A stretch of 64,000 nucleotides of DNA from Amygdalobacter indicium (GTDB taxonomy: Bacteria > Bacillota > Clostridia > Saccharofermentanales > Fastidiosipilaceae). The position numbers and the translations under genes were made by a program. The notes beneath the pieces are model-generated. The model worked only from the letters and a program-made list of their open reading frames with translations. It made no database searches and was not told where the DNA came from. Shown piece by piece: positions 9,897 through 19,248 of the stretch (the first letter of the stretch is position 1; each line of letters begins with the position of its first letter). The stretch spans positions 310,001 to 374,000 of the forward strand of contig NZ_CP118866.1 of the NCBI RefSeq assembly GCF_029101545.1, in the 5' to 3' direction.

Positions 9897-11174
9897 ATGA
9901 TAAATACACAAGAACAAGAGAACTTACAGGCAAATGTCGAAGAATTGAAGCAGCCGGAAGCATTTATGCAAATAAGAAACAAGGGCGATTTTGAACCTTT
10001 GGTGGATATTCCCGAGCCGAACTTAATCAATTTAATGAAATTCGGTAAGATTGATGAGCGGAAAAGGCGGCAGGAACAGCAAAGTATGCAAAACCGGGAA
10101 GCAGCCTTACCTTTGCAACCGCAAAAGAAAGCGTTGAAGATCAACGTCGATGTGCCGTCAGTGACTATGGATACTCCGATTAAACGGGGAAAAGTCGGGC
10201 GCAAAAAAAGGAAAACAGGCGGCAAACGGGTTTGGCTGATACCGCTTATAATTTCGTTACTCCTGCTGCTGCTTATTGCCGGAATTTTGCTGTTACGTCG
10301 TTATAAGCAGGAAACACCGATGAATTTTCAGAAACGTCTAAGCAAATATGAACGCTCTTTAGTAGCAGCAGCCAGAGAAACGGGCGTCTGGCCGTCAGTT
10401 ACGGCAGCGCAGCTTTATATTGAAGCCGGTGACGGTCCCAACAAACTGGCCGATTGGGATAATAACGGCTTCGGTTTGAAATGGCATGATAATATGGCGC
10501 GCCGCCATCGCAACGCCGCCTGGCCGGTGACATACGAAACGAAAGAGTATATTGACGGAGAATATGTAACGATTGACGACCTTTTCGGGAAATTTGCCAA
10601 TTTTGAGATCGGAATATTCGAACATGACCGTATCTGGTGGAACGGCTATCACGAGGAAGCGCGGGAAGTGCTGATGAATCTGGCGGACGGAACAAGAGAA
10701 CAGTTCATTGCAGCTATTTTGCATTATGCCACCGACCCGTCTTATCGAGCGGCTATTACGAAAGTGATTAAAGAACAGAAATTGGATTATTTGGATAAAT
10801 TGGCTTTCCCCGACGGTAAACGCCTGCGCGCCGGCTTCCCGGATTTGCAAAGACGGGAAGAACAGGAAGCTTTGGAAGATTTTGTCAAAAGAAGAGATGA
10901 AAAAGCAGCCGCAGAAGCAGCCGAAAAAGCCGGGAAAAAATCCCGCTCGCAGCAAACGGACAAAAATCAGGGACAAAATACAAGTAAACCGGCAGCGACA
11001 ATAAGTCGAAAAAAATTAAAAGAGGAAGTAAAAGCCTTGCCGGATGAACAAAAAACGGAGATATTGCAAACAGTCAAAGAAAAAATGTTCCGTCAAATCG
11101 GGCAATATCCGGATGACGGCTATAATGTAAAGAATCTGGTTAGCAAAAACTTACAACAGGCGTTGACAAGGTAG
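9897..11174 (+). CDS. membrane-anchored glucosaminidase-domain protein (peptidoglycan hydrolase)
   Basis: A type II membrane protein: a charged cytoplasmic N-terminus of about 110 residues (KRGKVGRKKRKTGGKRV just before the membrane), one transmembrane helix (about 118-137), then an extracellular domain of the Flg_new/LytG-like glucosaminidase family (about 150-320). The expected pattern AAQLYIEAGDGPNKLADWDNNGFGLK is split across that region, with the probable catalytic Glu in LYIEAGDG. A charged Lys/Glu-rich tail follows. It would cleave glycan strands of peptidoglycan. The murT gene starts eight bases later, so this opens a cell-wall operon. I kept the first ATG; its ribosome-binding site is weak. 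Confidence 0.75.
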   Translation: MINTQEQENLQANVEELKQPEAFMQIRNKGDFEPLVDIPEPNLINLMKFGKIDERKRRQEQQSMQNREAALPLQPQKKALKINVDVPSVTMDTPIKRGKVGRKKRKTGGKRVWLIPLIISLLLLLLIAGILLLRRYKQETPMNFQKRLSKYERSLVAAARETGVWPSVTAAQLYIEAGDGPNKLADWDNNGFGLKWHDNMARRHRNAAWPVTYETKEYIDGEYVTIDDLFGKFANFEIGIFEHDRIWWNGYHEEAREVLMNLADGTREQFIAAILHYATDPSYRAAITKVIKEQKLDYLDKLAFPDGKRLRAGFPDLQRREEQEALEDFVKRRDEKAAAEAAEKAGKKSRSQQTDKNQGQNTSKPAATISRKKLKEEVKALPDEQKTEILQTVKEKMFRQIGQYPDDGYNVKNLVSKNLQQALTR

Positions 11175-11182
11175 GTGAAAAT

Positions 11183-12754
11183 ATGCGGACAAAGTTAATT
11201 AGAGCCGATATAGGATTATGGCAGCAGGTAAATTGCCATCTGGCAGTCTATGCCGCCTGTCTGGCTCGTAAAATGTTGCGCTTCTTACATCGGGGCGCCA
11301 CTGTTTTTCCGGGTAAAGTAGCTTTACGTCTGGTACCGAATATCCTGTCTTATCTGGTCAGCGGCCGGGATTTAATCTTTGTTACGGGAACTAACGGTAA
11401 AACCACTACTGTCCGTTTCCTTGTGAAAATTTTGGAAGCGGCCGGTTTTAAGGTGATTACCAACGTTTCCGGTGCTAATTTAACCGACGGTATAGTAGCG
11501 GCGATACTGGAACATTACCAAGACTTGATTAACGATAATCCGAATCCGACTGAGAGCAAGTTGGTTCTGGTGATGGAAATTGATGAGGCTTATTACGGCA
11601 AATTAGGTACGCAAGTTCCGTGGCTGATTACTGTTTTAACGAATTTATTCCGGGATCAGCTGGATCGCTACGGCGAATTGTCCACAACCAGAAAACTTAT
11701 AAGCAAAGGCTTAGGTTGTCAGGCGGACAGTAACTGCAAGGAATTGGCCCCGAGCGGACGAACTTTTATAACTTGCGCCGATGATGCTATGAGTATGAGC
11801 CTGTATCGCTGTCATAACGGTAAAATTTTGACATTCGGAACGGATGCGGCGGCGATGAAACCGGGACATCCGAGTAAATTGGGTGACGGCAATTTCTGCT
11901 ATTTTTGCGGGCGAGAATTGCAATACAGCGCCTACAATTACGCACATTTGGGCATCTTCAAATGTGAAAGCTGCGATTTCTGCCATCAGCCGGCCGACCT
12001 TGTGTTTAAGCCGCTTACCCCTAAGGCGGCAGCTGCGGCGGAAGCAACCGCGGCAACAGCCGGCGCTGCCGACAGGACCCGGAACAGGAACAATTATGAA
12101 CTTACATATGCCGGCGAAAAAGCCGCGTTACATTTATGCGTCGGCGGTCGCCATAATGCTTACAATGCTGCTGCAGCCCTTTTGGCGGCGACGGACTACC
12201 TGCACAGCAAGCAAATAAAAGACTTTTCTTTACAAAAAATGGCAGCGTCTTTGAGTAAAATCGAGGCGGCCTTCGGGCGGATGGAGCGGATTGAATTACC
12301 TGACAATAAAGAAATTTGTCTGATTTTGGTCAAAAATCCGGCCGGCTTCAATTTGGCGTGGGATTATTTGCATGAACAATCCGATTTGGGCGGCTTGTGT
12401 CTGGCTCTTAACTCCAAGGTTAACGATGGCAAAGATGTTTCCTGGATTTGGGATATTTCTTTGGAGACCCAAGGCTTACAGGCGGCTGATTTTGCCGAAA
12501 TTGCCGGCGAGAACTATCGGATTTTCCTGGGTGGAGAGCGGGCTTTGGATTTAGCTTGCCGCTTTTACTATGCCGGTTACCCGGCCGAGCATTTGCAGGT
12601 GGAAAAAGATTATAATACTTTGTTGGATCGGGCCATAGCCGCAACACCGGCAGGCAAGTGTCTTTATTGTTTGCCGAACTACACAACGATGTTGGCGATA
12701 AGAGCAGCTTTAGCCGCCAAGTACAATTTACGGGATTTTTGGCTGGAAGATTAG
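11183..12754 (+). CDS. murT: lipid II isoglutaminyl synthase, MurT subunit
   Basis: Mur-ligase-like ATPase subunit that with GatD amidates the D-Glu of lipid II to D-isoglutamine. It shows the P-loop VTGTNGKTTTVRFL, the Mur-ligase core including MEIDEAYYGK, and a four-cysteine zinc ribbon (CYFCGRE, then CESCDFC), plus a C-terminal DUF1727 domain. A 25-residue Ala/Thr-rich insertion lies near residues 277-300 after the zinc ribbon. The length (523) is above the usual 440-460 because of it. gatD follows 44 bases downstream. Confidence 0.93.
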   Translation: MRTKLIRADIGLWQQVNCHLAVYAACLARKMLRFLHRGATVFPGKVALRLVPNILSYLVSGRDLIFVTGTNGKTTTVRFLVKILEAAGFKVITNVSGANLTDGIVAAILEHYQDLINDNPNPTESKLVLVMEIDEAYYGKLGTQVPWLITVLTNLFRDQLDRYGELSTTRKLISKGLGCQADSNCKELAPSGRTFITCADDAMSMSLYRCHNGKILTFGTDAAAMKPGHPSKLGDGNFCYFCGRELQYSAYNYAHLGIFKCESCDFCHQPADLVFKPLTPKAAAAAEATAATAGAADRTRNRNNYELTYAGEKAALHLCVGGRHNAYNAAAALLAATDYLHSKQIKDFSLQKMAASLSKIEAAFGRMERIELPDNKEICLILVKNPAGFNLAWDYLHEQSDLGGLCLALNSKVNDGKDVSWIWDISLETQGLQAADFAEIAGENYRIFLGGERALDLACRFYYAGYPAEHLQVEKDYNTLLDRAIAATPAGKCLYCLPNYTTMLAIRAALAAKYNLRDFWLED

Positions 12755-12798
12755 ACCAAGCGGCTGAAGTTAAGGTAAAAAAGAAGCGGGAGACTTAA

Positions 12799-13602
12799 AT
12801 GGAACTTGAACAGGCGAAATTGAAATTAGCGTGGCTTTATCCGGAATATTTGAATTTATACGGCGATCAGGGAAATATTATTTGCTTGCAAAAGCGAGCC
12901 GAATGGCGGCATATTACCTTGCAGGTCGACAAAATAAGTTTGCAGGACGAGTTTAAGGCAGCTGCTTATGACCTGGTTTTTATGGGCGGCGGTCAGGATC
13001 AGGAACAGGAGGCCCTTCATCAGGATTTATTGGAAAATAAAGCGACGGAGTTGCGTAAATATATTCGCTCCGGCGGGGTGATGCTGACTATTTGCGGCGG
13101 TTATCAACTTTTAGGTAAATATTACAAAAGTGCCGACGGCAAACTGACTCCCGGGATAGATGTTTTACCTTTAGTTACGCTCGCTCAGAGCCGCCGCTTG
13201 ATAGGCAATCTGGCGTTTGTCGCCGATTTACCTCTGCCTGAAGCCGACAGACGGATGTACGGCTTTGAAAACCATAGCGGTTTAACTTATTTTTTAGATG
13301 AACGGGGCGAGATGCTGCGCGGAGAGAAAGAGACTGAGGCGGCAGCCCGTTTTGCTTTCGGACGCGTGATTAAAGGCAACGGCAATAACGGAGAAGACGG
13401 CTATGAAGGTTGTCATTATCTGAATTGCTTCGGCACTTATGCACATGGAAGTTTCCTGCCGAAAAATCCGGCTTTTGCCGACTACCTTTTAACAACGGCA
13501 CTACAGAAAAAGTATAAATTGGCGGCCGATTTCACTCTGCCGCCGTTGCAGGAAAATATACTTACGGCTCTGCGGGCCCAATTACAACAGTTACAGGCGT
13601 AA
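12799..13602 (+). CDS. gatD: lipid II isoglutaminyl synthase, GatD subunit
   Basis: Class I glutamine amidotransferase that supplies ammonia to MurT. Seen: YPEYLNLYGDQGN at the N-terminus (typical of CobB/CobQ-like amidotransferases), the nucleophile Cys99 in LTICGGYQLLG and the catalytic His in FGTYAHGSFLPKNP. Adjacent to murT in the usual order. Length 267 is near normal. Confidence 0.93.
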   Translation: MELEQAKLKLAWLYPEYLNLYGDQGNIICLQKRAEWRHITLQVDKISLQDEFKAAAYDLVFMGGGQDQEQEALHQDLLENKATELRKYIRSGGVMLTICGGYQLLGKYYKSADGKLTPGIDVLPLVTLAQSRRLIGNLAFVADLPLPEADRRMYGFENHSGLTYFLDERGEMLRGEKETEAAARFAFGRVIKGNGNNGEDGYEGCHYLNCFGTYAHGSFLPKNPAFADYLLTTALQKKYKLAADFTLPPLQENILTALRAQLQQLQA

Positions 13603-13621
13603 GGCGGAAAGAAGGTTGAAA

Positions 13622-14299
13622 ATGAAGTATAAATTGATTTCTTTTGATTTGGACGGAACGCTGGTCAACACTTTACCGAGTTTAGCTTATGTCGGTAATT
13701 TGTGGTTGCAGGGTTTGGGTGTAAAACCGGTAGCGCCGGCCGATTATGCGTTTCTGGTAGGTCGCGGTTCCAAAAATCATGTAATCGATTTGTTGAAGTA
13801 TGTCGATTACCCGCCGTATGATGCCGAATTTTTGCAAGTACAGTGGCAGCGCTATATAGAATTGTTGAAAAACAACGGTACTTACCAAGTGCAGCCTTAT
13901 CCGGGTTTGGTTGAATTGCTCGAAAACTTAAAAAAAGCTGATATTTCCTATATTGTTTATACCAACAAAAAGGAAACTGTTGCTGCCCGGGTTTTGCAGG
14001 CTGCTTATGCCGGCACGGGCATTGATTTCCCGACAATTTACGGGGACAAGCCCGGAAATATCATCAAGCCGGACGTTACCCGTTTACTGGCTTATATGAA
14101 GGAACATAGGCTTTCACCGGCGGAAGTTATGCACGTGGGAGATACCAATGTTGATATGCAGACGGCGCATAATGCAAAAGTCACGGCGACCGGCGTGTTG
14201 TGGGGTTTCAGAGACAAAGCTGAATTACAGGCTGCCGGAGCTGATTATCTTGTGCAAACGCCGGCAGAATTGCAACGCTTAATTTTACAGAATATTTAA
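13622..14299 (+). CDS. HAD-superfamily hydrolase, phosphoglycolate phosphatase-like
   Basis: Small cytoplasmic phosphatase. HAD motif I is SFDLDGTLVNT, motif II is IVYTNKK, and motifs III/IV are the Lys of IIKPDV and HVGDTNVDMQTA. The helical cap between residues 15 and 85 is of the beta-phosphoglucomutase/Gph type. The substrate is not determined; Gph-like activity is a default. A TTG start at 13616 would overlap its own ribosome-binding site; GAAGG at 13611-13615 fits the ATG at 13622. It ends the murT/gatD operon. Confidence 0.85.
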   Translation: MKYKLISFDLDGTLVNTLPSLAYVGNLWLQGLGVKPVAPADYAFLVGRGSKNHVIDLLKYVDYPPYDAEFLQVQWQRYIELLKNNGTYQVQPYPGLVELLENLKKADISYIVYTNKKETVAARVLQAAYAGTGIDFPTIYGDKPGNIIKPDVTRLLAYMKEHRLSPAEVMHVGDTNVDMQTAHNAKVTATGVLWGFRDKAELQAAGADYLVQTPAELQRLILQNI

Positions 14300-14384
14300 C
14301 TCGCATCCTACAGGCGGCCCTTCTACTTGCGGTCCTTCTGTTTGCGTCCCGACATTCGGTCGACGGCTGAGACGGTTGATAGTT

Positions 14385-15578
14385 TTACGGCAAATCGCTG
14401 CTTGGCGCAGAAGCAAGCTGCAGCAGGTCAAATTGGTATCTTTGCTTGAAATTACAGCGCCAAAGTGTTGTCGGTAATCCCTGTTGGATAAGAGCGGCAA
14501 TTAAAGCGGCATCCCGCTGCCAGGGCAGTAAAATTAAGGATTGGTCCAATAAAGCTTGTAAATTATGCAGAATTTCCTGCGCTGTATGCAGTAAATCGGC
14601 AATCTGTTTTTGCGGCTCTGTCAATTCCTCCGGACCTTTGTCCCGATAAATGGTTTTCTTGGCCGGATGTTTTTGCCGCCGCTGCAGCAGCGGCAGTTGT
14701 TGGAGGCGGAGCAATTTCCGCTCGTAATTTTGCCGAATAAGCTTTCCTTTTTCCGACATGAGCAAAATATTGTACTGTTGGCGGCGTAAATCGTCACTCA
14801 AGTCATCCAATGCATCTATTAAATAAATCCAGGCTCCGAGATAAATCCCGATTACCTCCAGACAGGGACTGAGAAGCTGTTTTTTAACGGTTGTCGTAAG
14901 TTCAGATCTATCTGTCGGCGGAACTTGCAGCGGTAGGAGCGGTAAGCAACGGAAAATTTCTCCGATGACGGCGGCAAAGGCCAAAGTACAGTTATAAGCG
15001 GCCGGGCAGCAGGAAAGCAAAGGCGCCAGGACCTGTTTAATTTGTTCGGCACAAGCTGCCTGCACGCCGGCCGGCAGCAGAGCTTCAATGTTTTTATAAT
15101 TATGGCGATAAAGACTTTCCAAGCGGTTGAAATTCAGCATGCCGGCCTTAATTTCAGCGGCAATCTCAGGATAATTGGTCGCCGCCTGCCGGAAAGTTTT
15201 CTGAAATAAACGCTTAACGCCGAAGGTACGCAGCAGATGCTCCTTATCCGCTTGATCATCGAGCAACTTCTGTTCCGCCAACAAAACACTGATATTAGCG
15301 GCATAGTCGAGACAGCTCCAATGATGAGCGACCGCCGTTTTTTTTCCGAAATGTTCCAAACAACGCTCAGGTTGAAAGAGAGGGTCCGTATTCTGCGGGA
15401 AAACGGTCAAAGCTTCTGCCAGGAGGACCATGAAAGTTAAATCGTATGACAGCATAAAACGCGGTAATTGCCCGAAATTATCAGCTAAAGCGTGACATAA
15501 ACTGCAATAAACACTTTTGTAACGCTCGTAATCGGGAGGACTAAGTTGGACTTTGTAAAAACGAATATAACCGTACAT
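14385..15578 (-). CDS. DUF5685 family protein
   Basis: Function unknown. The N-terminus MYGYIRFYKVQLSPPDYERY, then YCSLCHALADNF with a CxxC pair, and SYDLTFMVLLAE match clostridial DUF5685 proteins; a second cysteine-rich helical region follows (LSCCPAAYNC) and IYLIDALDDLSDDL near residue 260 resembles an Asp-rich helix of prenyl-synthase-like all-alpha folds. The start at 15578 has AGAAGGAAAGG upstream; the frame extends further without support. About 100 residues at the C-terminus are an extra Gln/Leu-rich helical extension. The J-domain gene 500 bases away is a common neighbour as far as I recall, so a joint function is possible. Confidence 0.65.
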   Translation of the reverse strand: MYGYIRFYKVQLSPPDYERYKSVYCSLCHALADNFGQLPRFMLSYDLTFMVLLAEALTVFPQNTDPLFQPERCLEHFGKKTAVAHHWSCLDYAANISVLLAEQKLLDDQADKEHLLRTFGVKRLFQKTFRQAATNYPEIAAEIKAGMLNFNRLESLYRHNYKNIEALLPAGVQAACAEQIKQVLAPLLSCCPAAYNCTLAFAAVIGEIFRCLPLLPLQVPPTDRSELTTTVKKQLLSPCLEVIGIYLGAWIYLIDALDDLSDDLRRQQYNILLMSEKGKLIRQNYERKLLRLQQLPLLQRRQKHPAKKTIYRDKGPEELTEPQKQIADLLHTAQEILHNLQALLDQSLILLPWQRDAALIAALIQQGLPTTLWRCNFKQRYQFDLLQLASAPSSDLP

Positions 15579-15716
15579 AAATAAACCTTTCCTTCTAATA
15601 TTAGCATAAATATGAGCTGCGAACTTTCTTCTTTGGCGCTTAACTCCACGGTATTTTCGGGCGACTGCAGTAAGTATGTGCTGGAATGATGGCAACGGAT
15701 GCTTTCAATCCGGAAT

Positions 15717-15965
15717 GTAGTGGACTGATCAGGCAGCGGCAAAACGACATTAATAAATTTATTAGCTCGCTTTGGGGATGTCGAAACAGTAATTATGATT
15801 GCACATCGCTTGAAAACGGTTAAGCAGGCGGATAAGATTCTGGTGCTCGATCACGGCAGAATTGTACAGCGGGGTAAACATGCGGAATTGCTGCAACAGG
15901 ACGGACTTTATCGGCAGTTGATTAATGCGAGAAGCGAAGCTGTGAAGTGGAAAATAAGTAAATAA
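15717..15965 (+). pseudogene. remnant of an ABC exporter ATPase domain
   Basis: In one frame, after a TGA at 15726-15728, the sequence reads SGSGKTTLINLLARF (Walker A) and then passes directly into GDVETVIMIAHRLKTV, the H-loop region, and runs to a normal C-terminus ending at the stop 15963-15965 (ADKILVLDHGRIVQRGKHAE). The Q-loop, signature motif and Walker B, about 100 residues, are absent, as is the membrane domain. This is a decayed MsbA/LmrA-type exporter gene with an internal deletion and an in-frame stop. The surrounding stretch 15579-15716 and 15966-16087 holds nothing else I can identify. Confidence 0.75.
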
Positions 15966-16087
15966 AAATGGGTGAAAGCCGCTTGCCGGCAATTTCTTCG
16001 CTTGCTTTGGCCGAAATTTAATAAATGGTATTATCTTTGTGCTACAATTAAAGAATTAATTAACCGATGAAAGTGTAGGAACAGTCG

Positions 16088-16561
16088 ATGGAAAACGGCA
16101 GAAGTCCTTATGATATCCTGGGTTTGCAATACGGAGCCGGTAAGGAGGAAATCCGGGAAGCTTATCGCAATTTGGTACGTCGCTATCAACCGGAAAATTA
16201 TGTCGGTAATCCTTTGGCGGCATTGGCCAAGGAGAAGTTGGCGGAAATTAACGCCGCTTATGATGAACTGATGGGAGCGGGCAATTATTCGGCGCACACA
16301 TCCGAAACTGATTCTGCGAAAAGAACAGGAACCCATTATTACCGCCGGGACGACGATTACGAAGATTTGGAAGACGGCGTGGTTGATCCTTGCAGCGGTC
16401 GTTCTTATCCCTCACGTAGAGACTATCGCTATCGGCAAACGCAAGTTACGCCTTGTTGCTGTTGCTTACCGGCAGGCGGCTGCTGTCAGGCGCTGGAAAC
16501 CCTTTATTGTCTTGATTGTTGCTGCGAGTGTATGGGCGGCGATCTTTGCTCTTGTTGCTGA
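16088..16561 (+). CDS. J-domain protein with degenerate HPD motif and Cys-rich tail
   Basis: Residues 1-65 form a J-domain (SPYDILGLQYGAGKEEIREAY), but the HPD tripeptide needed to stimulate DnaK reads QPE in RRYQPENYVGNPLA. A short charged linker follows, then a cysteine-dense tail (CCCCLPAGGCC, CCCECMGGDLCSCC) with about 14 cysteines in 40 residues, possibly metal-binding or membrane-associated. Similar short proteins with a CECMGGDL-type tail occur in Clostridia. The next gene, encoding a membrane protein, begins 14 bases after the stop, so the two probably work together. Not the housekeeping DnaJ (no G/F region, no canonical zinc domain). Confidence 0.75.
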   Translation: MENGRSPYDILGLQYGAGKEEIREAYRNLVRRYQPENYVGNPLAALAKEKLAEINAAYDELMGAGNYSAHTSETDSAKRTGTHYYRRDDDYEDLEDGVVDPCSGRSYPSRRDYRYRQTQVTPCCCCLPAGGCCQALETLYCLDCCCECMGGDLCSCC

Positions 16562-16575
16562 TAAGGGAGAAAAAT

Positions 16576-17169
16576 ATGTTGCAGGCACGGTTGCGCACTT
16601 TGAGCCTGACGGCTTTGACGGCGACATTAGCGGCGTTAGTAATGCTGATTATTAAAATCAGTCCGCTGAAAGATATTCCCTTTTACTTTCTGCTGCTTTG
16701 CTTACAGGCTTTAGTGCTGAGAATTTTCGGCATTAAAACGGCGTGCGAGTATTATGTCGTTAGTTCCGTGCTGGCCCTGCTGATTTTGCAAATTCCCTTC
16801 TGTTTAAGTTATATTTGCTTGGTTGCGACTTGGCCTTTTGTCAAATATTTTTGCGAAACATATATTTTAAGCCGCTTGCACGAGCGAAAAATATCTCTGT
16901 TTTTCGGCCTGCTTGTAAGTAAAATGTTTTTTATTTCTATTTATCTCGGCTTAACACTTGTATATTTGACTATGTTCGTAAAAATTGAACCGTCCGTCTT
17001 ACTTGCACGGCGACTTTCTTTGGCACTGCCTGCCGCCGCTTGTTTCAGCATTTTTGCAGTAGCTTTTTATGTTGCAGCGTTGGCAGTCGACTGCCTGTTA
17101 AGTCGAGCTTTGCTTTATTTTGAGGTTAATTGGCGGGAAAAATTACAGAAATATTTGCACAATAAATGA
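16576..17169 (+). CDS. multi-pass membrane protein, unknown function
   Basis: About 197 residues with five or six predicted transmembrane helices and very few charged residues outside the loops. I do not recognise a family. An open frame reaches back to 16516 into the J-domain gene, but GGGAG precedes the ATG at 16576. Position directly after the J-domain gene suggests co-transcription and a possible partner for the Cys-rich tail. Confidence 0.6.
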   Translation: MLQARLRTLSLTALTATLAALVMLIIKISPLKDIPFYFLLLCLQALVLRIFGIKTACEYYVVSSVLALLILQIPFCLSYICLVATWPFVKYFCETYILSRLHERKISLFFGLLVSKMFFISIYLGLTLVYLTMFVKIEPSVLLARRLSLALPAAACFSIFAVAFYVAALAVDCLLSRALLYFEVNWREKLQKYLHNK

Positions 17170-17261
17170 AAAATTAAGTGCTTATTTACAGACCGATAAG
17201 CGCGCCGCGGGAATATATAGTAAAATATACGGAGTTATTGCATAGTATTAAGGTAAAAATA

Positions 17262-18416
17262 ATGACACTTGAATTACAACGGAAATTAAAACTTAAACGT
17301 GCCGTCGCCTGTCTGTTGGCTGTACTTATTACGGCTTTAACAGCTTGTCGGGCACACAGAAATTCCAATATGGAAAATCCGACAGATGCATATGCCGATG
17401 AAATTTGTCAAAAATTAACCGAGCAGGGGGTTAGAACTCCCGGCAGTGAAGCAGCTAAGGCAGCGGCGGAATATATTAAATCCGAATTCCAAAAATTGGG
17501 CTATGTGCCGGAAGAACAGCCGGTTGCCGGAATGGACGGTGCCAACATTGTAGTCAGGATACCGGGATTTAATATGCGCTACAATCAGCGTGATTTGCAA
17601 AATAAAGCCCGTTATATAACTCTCGGCGACAGTTACGCCCGCAGCAGCGGAATTGCAGTAGTTATGGCCCGGTATACGACTGTGACGGCCAAAGAAATTA
17701 CGGAGGCCGACGGTTTGTGCGACAATGCCGCCGGGGTAGCGGCTTTGCTGAAACTGGCCAAACAGCTGAAACAGAATAAAGTCGGATATGATGTAGTTCT
17801 GGCGGCAATTTGCAGCAACAACAGCGAAGGCGGCAGCGCTCTTTTGCAGAGTTTGAAGACGAACGAAAATAAAATAGCTGTAGCCTACGAATTACGCAAT
17901 ATATTCGGCGGCAGTCGCCTTTATGCGCATGCCGGGTGGAATTCTCTGAACAACGAAATGAAGTACGCTCATCGCCTGCCGGTCTATCAAATCGTCGATT
18001 TGGCTTTGGAAGAAGGATTGGGCGGCAGTCAAAGCCCCTATGAATCAATTTACACCAATCAATCGGGCTTTTCCGTGGCTTCACCGTTGAACAGCGCCGA
18101 GAGTGTAGTTTACCGCGAGTTTACTTCGCATGAATCGGATTATCGCGCTTTCGATGCAGCCGGTATTGATACCGTGTATATAGAAAGCTGGAATTATGCT
18201 GCCAAAGATTTAGCCGGAATTAAACAAACGGACAGTCGTTTGTTTGCCAACAGTAAGGGGCAACTTTCAGGCACCAATAATGATAATTACAAAACTTTAA
18301 TGCAGACTTTCAGTCGGGAACAGCTGATAAAACGTGTTAATTCTGCGGCTTTTATCGTTCTTAGAGCGTTGATTAAAGGCGCGTTGGATTCCAAGGTCAA
18401 CAGCATTAATTATTAA
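17262..18416 (+). CDS. M28-like lipoprotein, probably degenerate peptidase
   Basis: The N-terminus carries a lipoprotein signal with lipobox ALTAC, so the protein should be tethered to the outer face of the membrane. The fold looks like an M28 metallopeptidase: a PA-type N-terminal part, then GLCDNAAGVAALLKLA with the bridging Asp. Other ligands are missing: the usual HxD reads LGDSYA, the EE pair reads NNSEGGSALL, and the last SDH reads ESDYRAF. Activity is therefore doubtful. ATG 17262 gives a proper signal peptide; the earlier GTG does not. Separated from the membrane-protein gene by under 100 bases. Confidence 0.65.
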   Translation: MTLELQRKLKLKRAVACLLAVLITALTACRAHRNSNMENPTDAYADEICQKLTEQGVRTPGSEAAKAAAEYIKSEFQKLGYVPEEQPVAGMDGANIVVRIPGFNMRYNQRDLQNKARYITLGDSYARSSGIAVVMARYTTVTAKEITEADGLCDNAAGVAALLKLAKQLKQNKVGYDVVLAAICSNNSEGGSALLQSLKTNENKIAVAYELRNIFGGSRLYAHAGWNSLNNEMKYAHRLPVYQIVDLALEEGLGGSQSPYESIYTNQSGFSVASPLNSAESVVYREFTSHESDYRAFDAAGIDTVYIESWNYAAKDLAGIKQTDSRLFANSKGQLSGTNNDNYKTLMQTFSREQLIKRVNSAAFIVLRALIKGALDSKVNSINY

Positions 18417-18447
18417 TGCTTAACTTTTGATAAACAAAGGCGGGAAA

Positions 18448-19248
18448 ATGATGGAAACGGAAAAGTTGTTGGAAATTTTGGCAGGTGTTAAGAATTGTGC
18501 CGTAACGGCCGGCCGCTATTTTAAGCAGGCGGCGATTGAAAAAATTGCGGAGAAAAGCGGAAATTCCGACTTGGTAACGAATGTAGACCGCCAAACGCAA
18601 CAGTTGATTCAAACGCAATTGCAGCAGTTACCTCTGCAAGCGGCTTTTGTCAGCGAAGAGCAGGAGAACACGGATTTAACGGATGAATACACTTGGATTG
18701 TAGACCCGATTGACGGGACCAGCAATTATATTTTCGGACGCGAAATGTCTTTCGTTTCCATTGCTCTGGCTTATAAAAAACAGACGGTTTTAGCATGTTG
18801 CTATAATCCTTATAGAGATGAACTCTTCTGGGCTGTTAAAGGTCGGGGAGCTTATATGAACGAGCAGCATCTTTGGATCAAACCCAGACCTTTGGCGCAG
18901 TCCTTGCTGGCTGTGGGAACGGCACCTTATGACAAAGACGTCAGCGATGCTACTTTCAGCTGCTTGAAGGATTTGTTCAATGCCGGACTGGATATCCGCA
19001 GAAGCGGTTCCTGTGTCGCCGATTTGTGCTATTTAGCCAAGAACGAACATCATGCTTTTTATGAAGCGAAAGTCAGTTTATGGGATTATGCCGCCGGGGC
19101 CTTGATTGTGGAAGAAGCGGGCGGAGAAGTTAATATTAATGCCGATACTTTACATTTGGGCAAAACCTACATTATGGCCGGAAACAGCGATAATTTTGTG
19201 AATTTGAAAGCAATTTGTTATCGCTACATCGAGGCAAACAATGCTTGA
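18448..19248 (+). CDS. inositol monophosphatase family protein
   Basis: Mg-dependent sugar/inositol phosphatase fold. The metal-binding set is intact: Glu in FVSEEQEN, WIVDPIDGTSNY and the C-terminal LWDYAAGALIVEEAGG. Length about 266 is normal. It could act on inositol-1-phosphate, fructose-1,6-bisphosphate, NADP or PAP; the sequence does not decide. AAGGCGGG lies just upstream of tandem ATGs at 18448 and 18451. The pyridoxal kinase start overlaps its last eight bases, which indicates translational coupling. Confidence 0.88.
   Translation: MMETEKLLEILAGVKNCAVTAGRYFKQAAIEKIAEKSGNSDLVTNVDRQTQQLIQTQLQQLPLQAAFVSEEQENTDLTDEYTWIVDPIDGTSNYIFGREMSFVSIALAYKKQTVLACCYNPYRDELFWAVKGRGAYMNEQHLWIKPRPLAQSLLAVGTAPYDKDVSDATFSCLKDLFNAGLDIRRSGSCVADLCYLAKNEHHAFYEAKVSLWDYAAGALIVEEAGGEVNINADTLHLGKTYIMAGNSDNFVNLKAICYRYIEANNA

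Noticed and set aside
14300..14384. Short imperfect GC-rich repeats between two convergent genes
   Set aside because: Three loose copies of about 15 bases, without coding or terminator character that I can defend.
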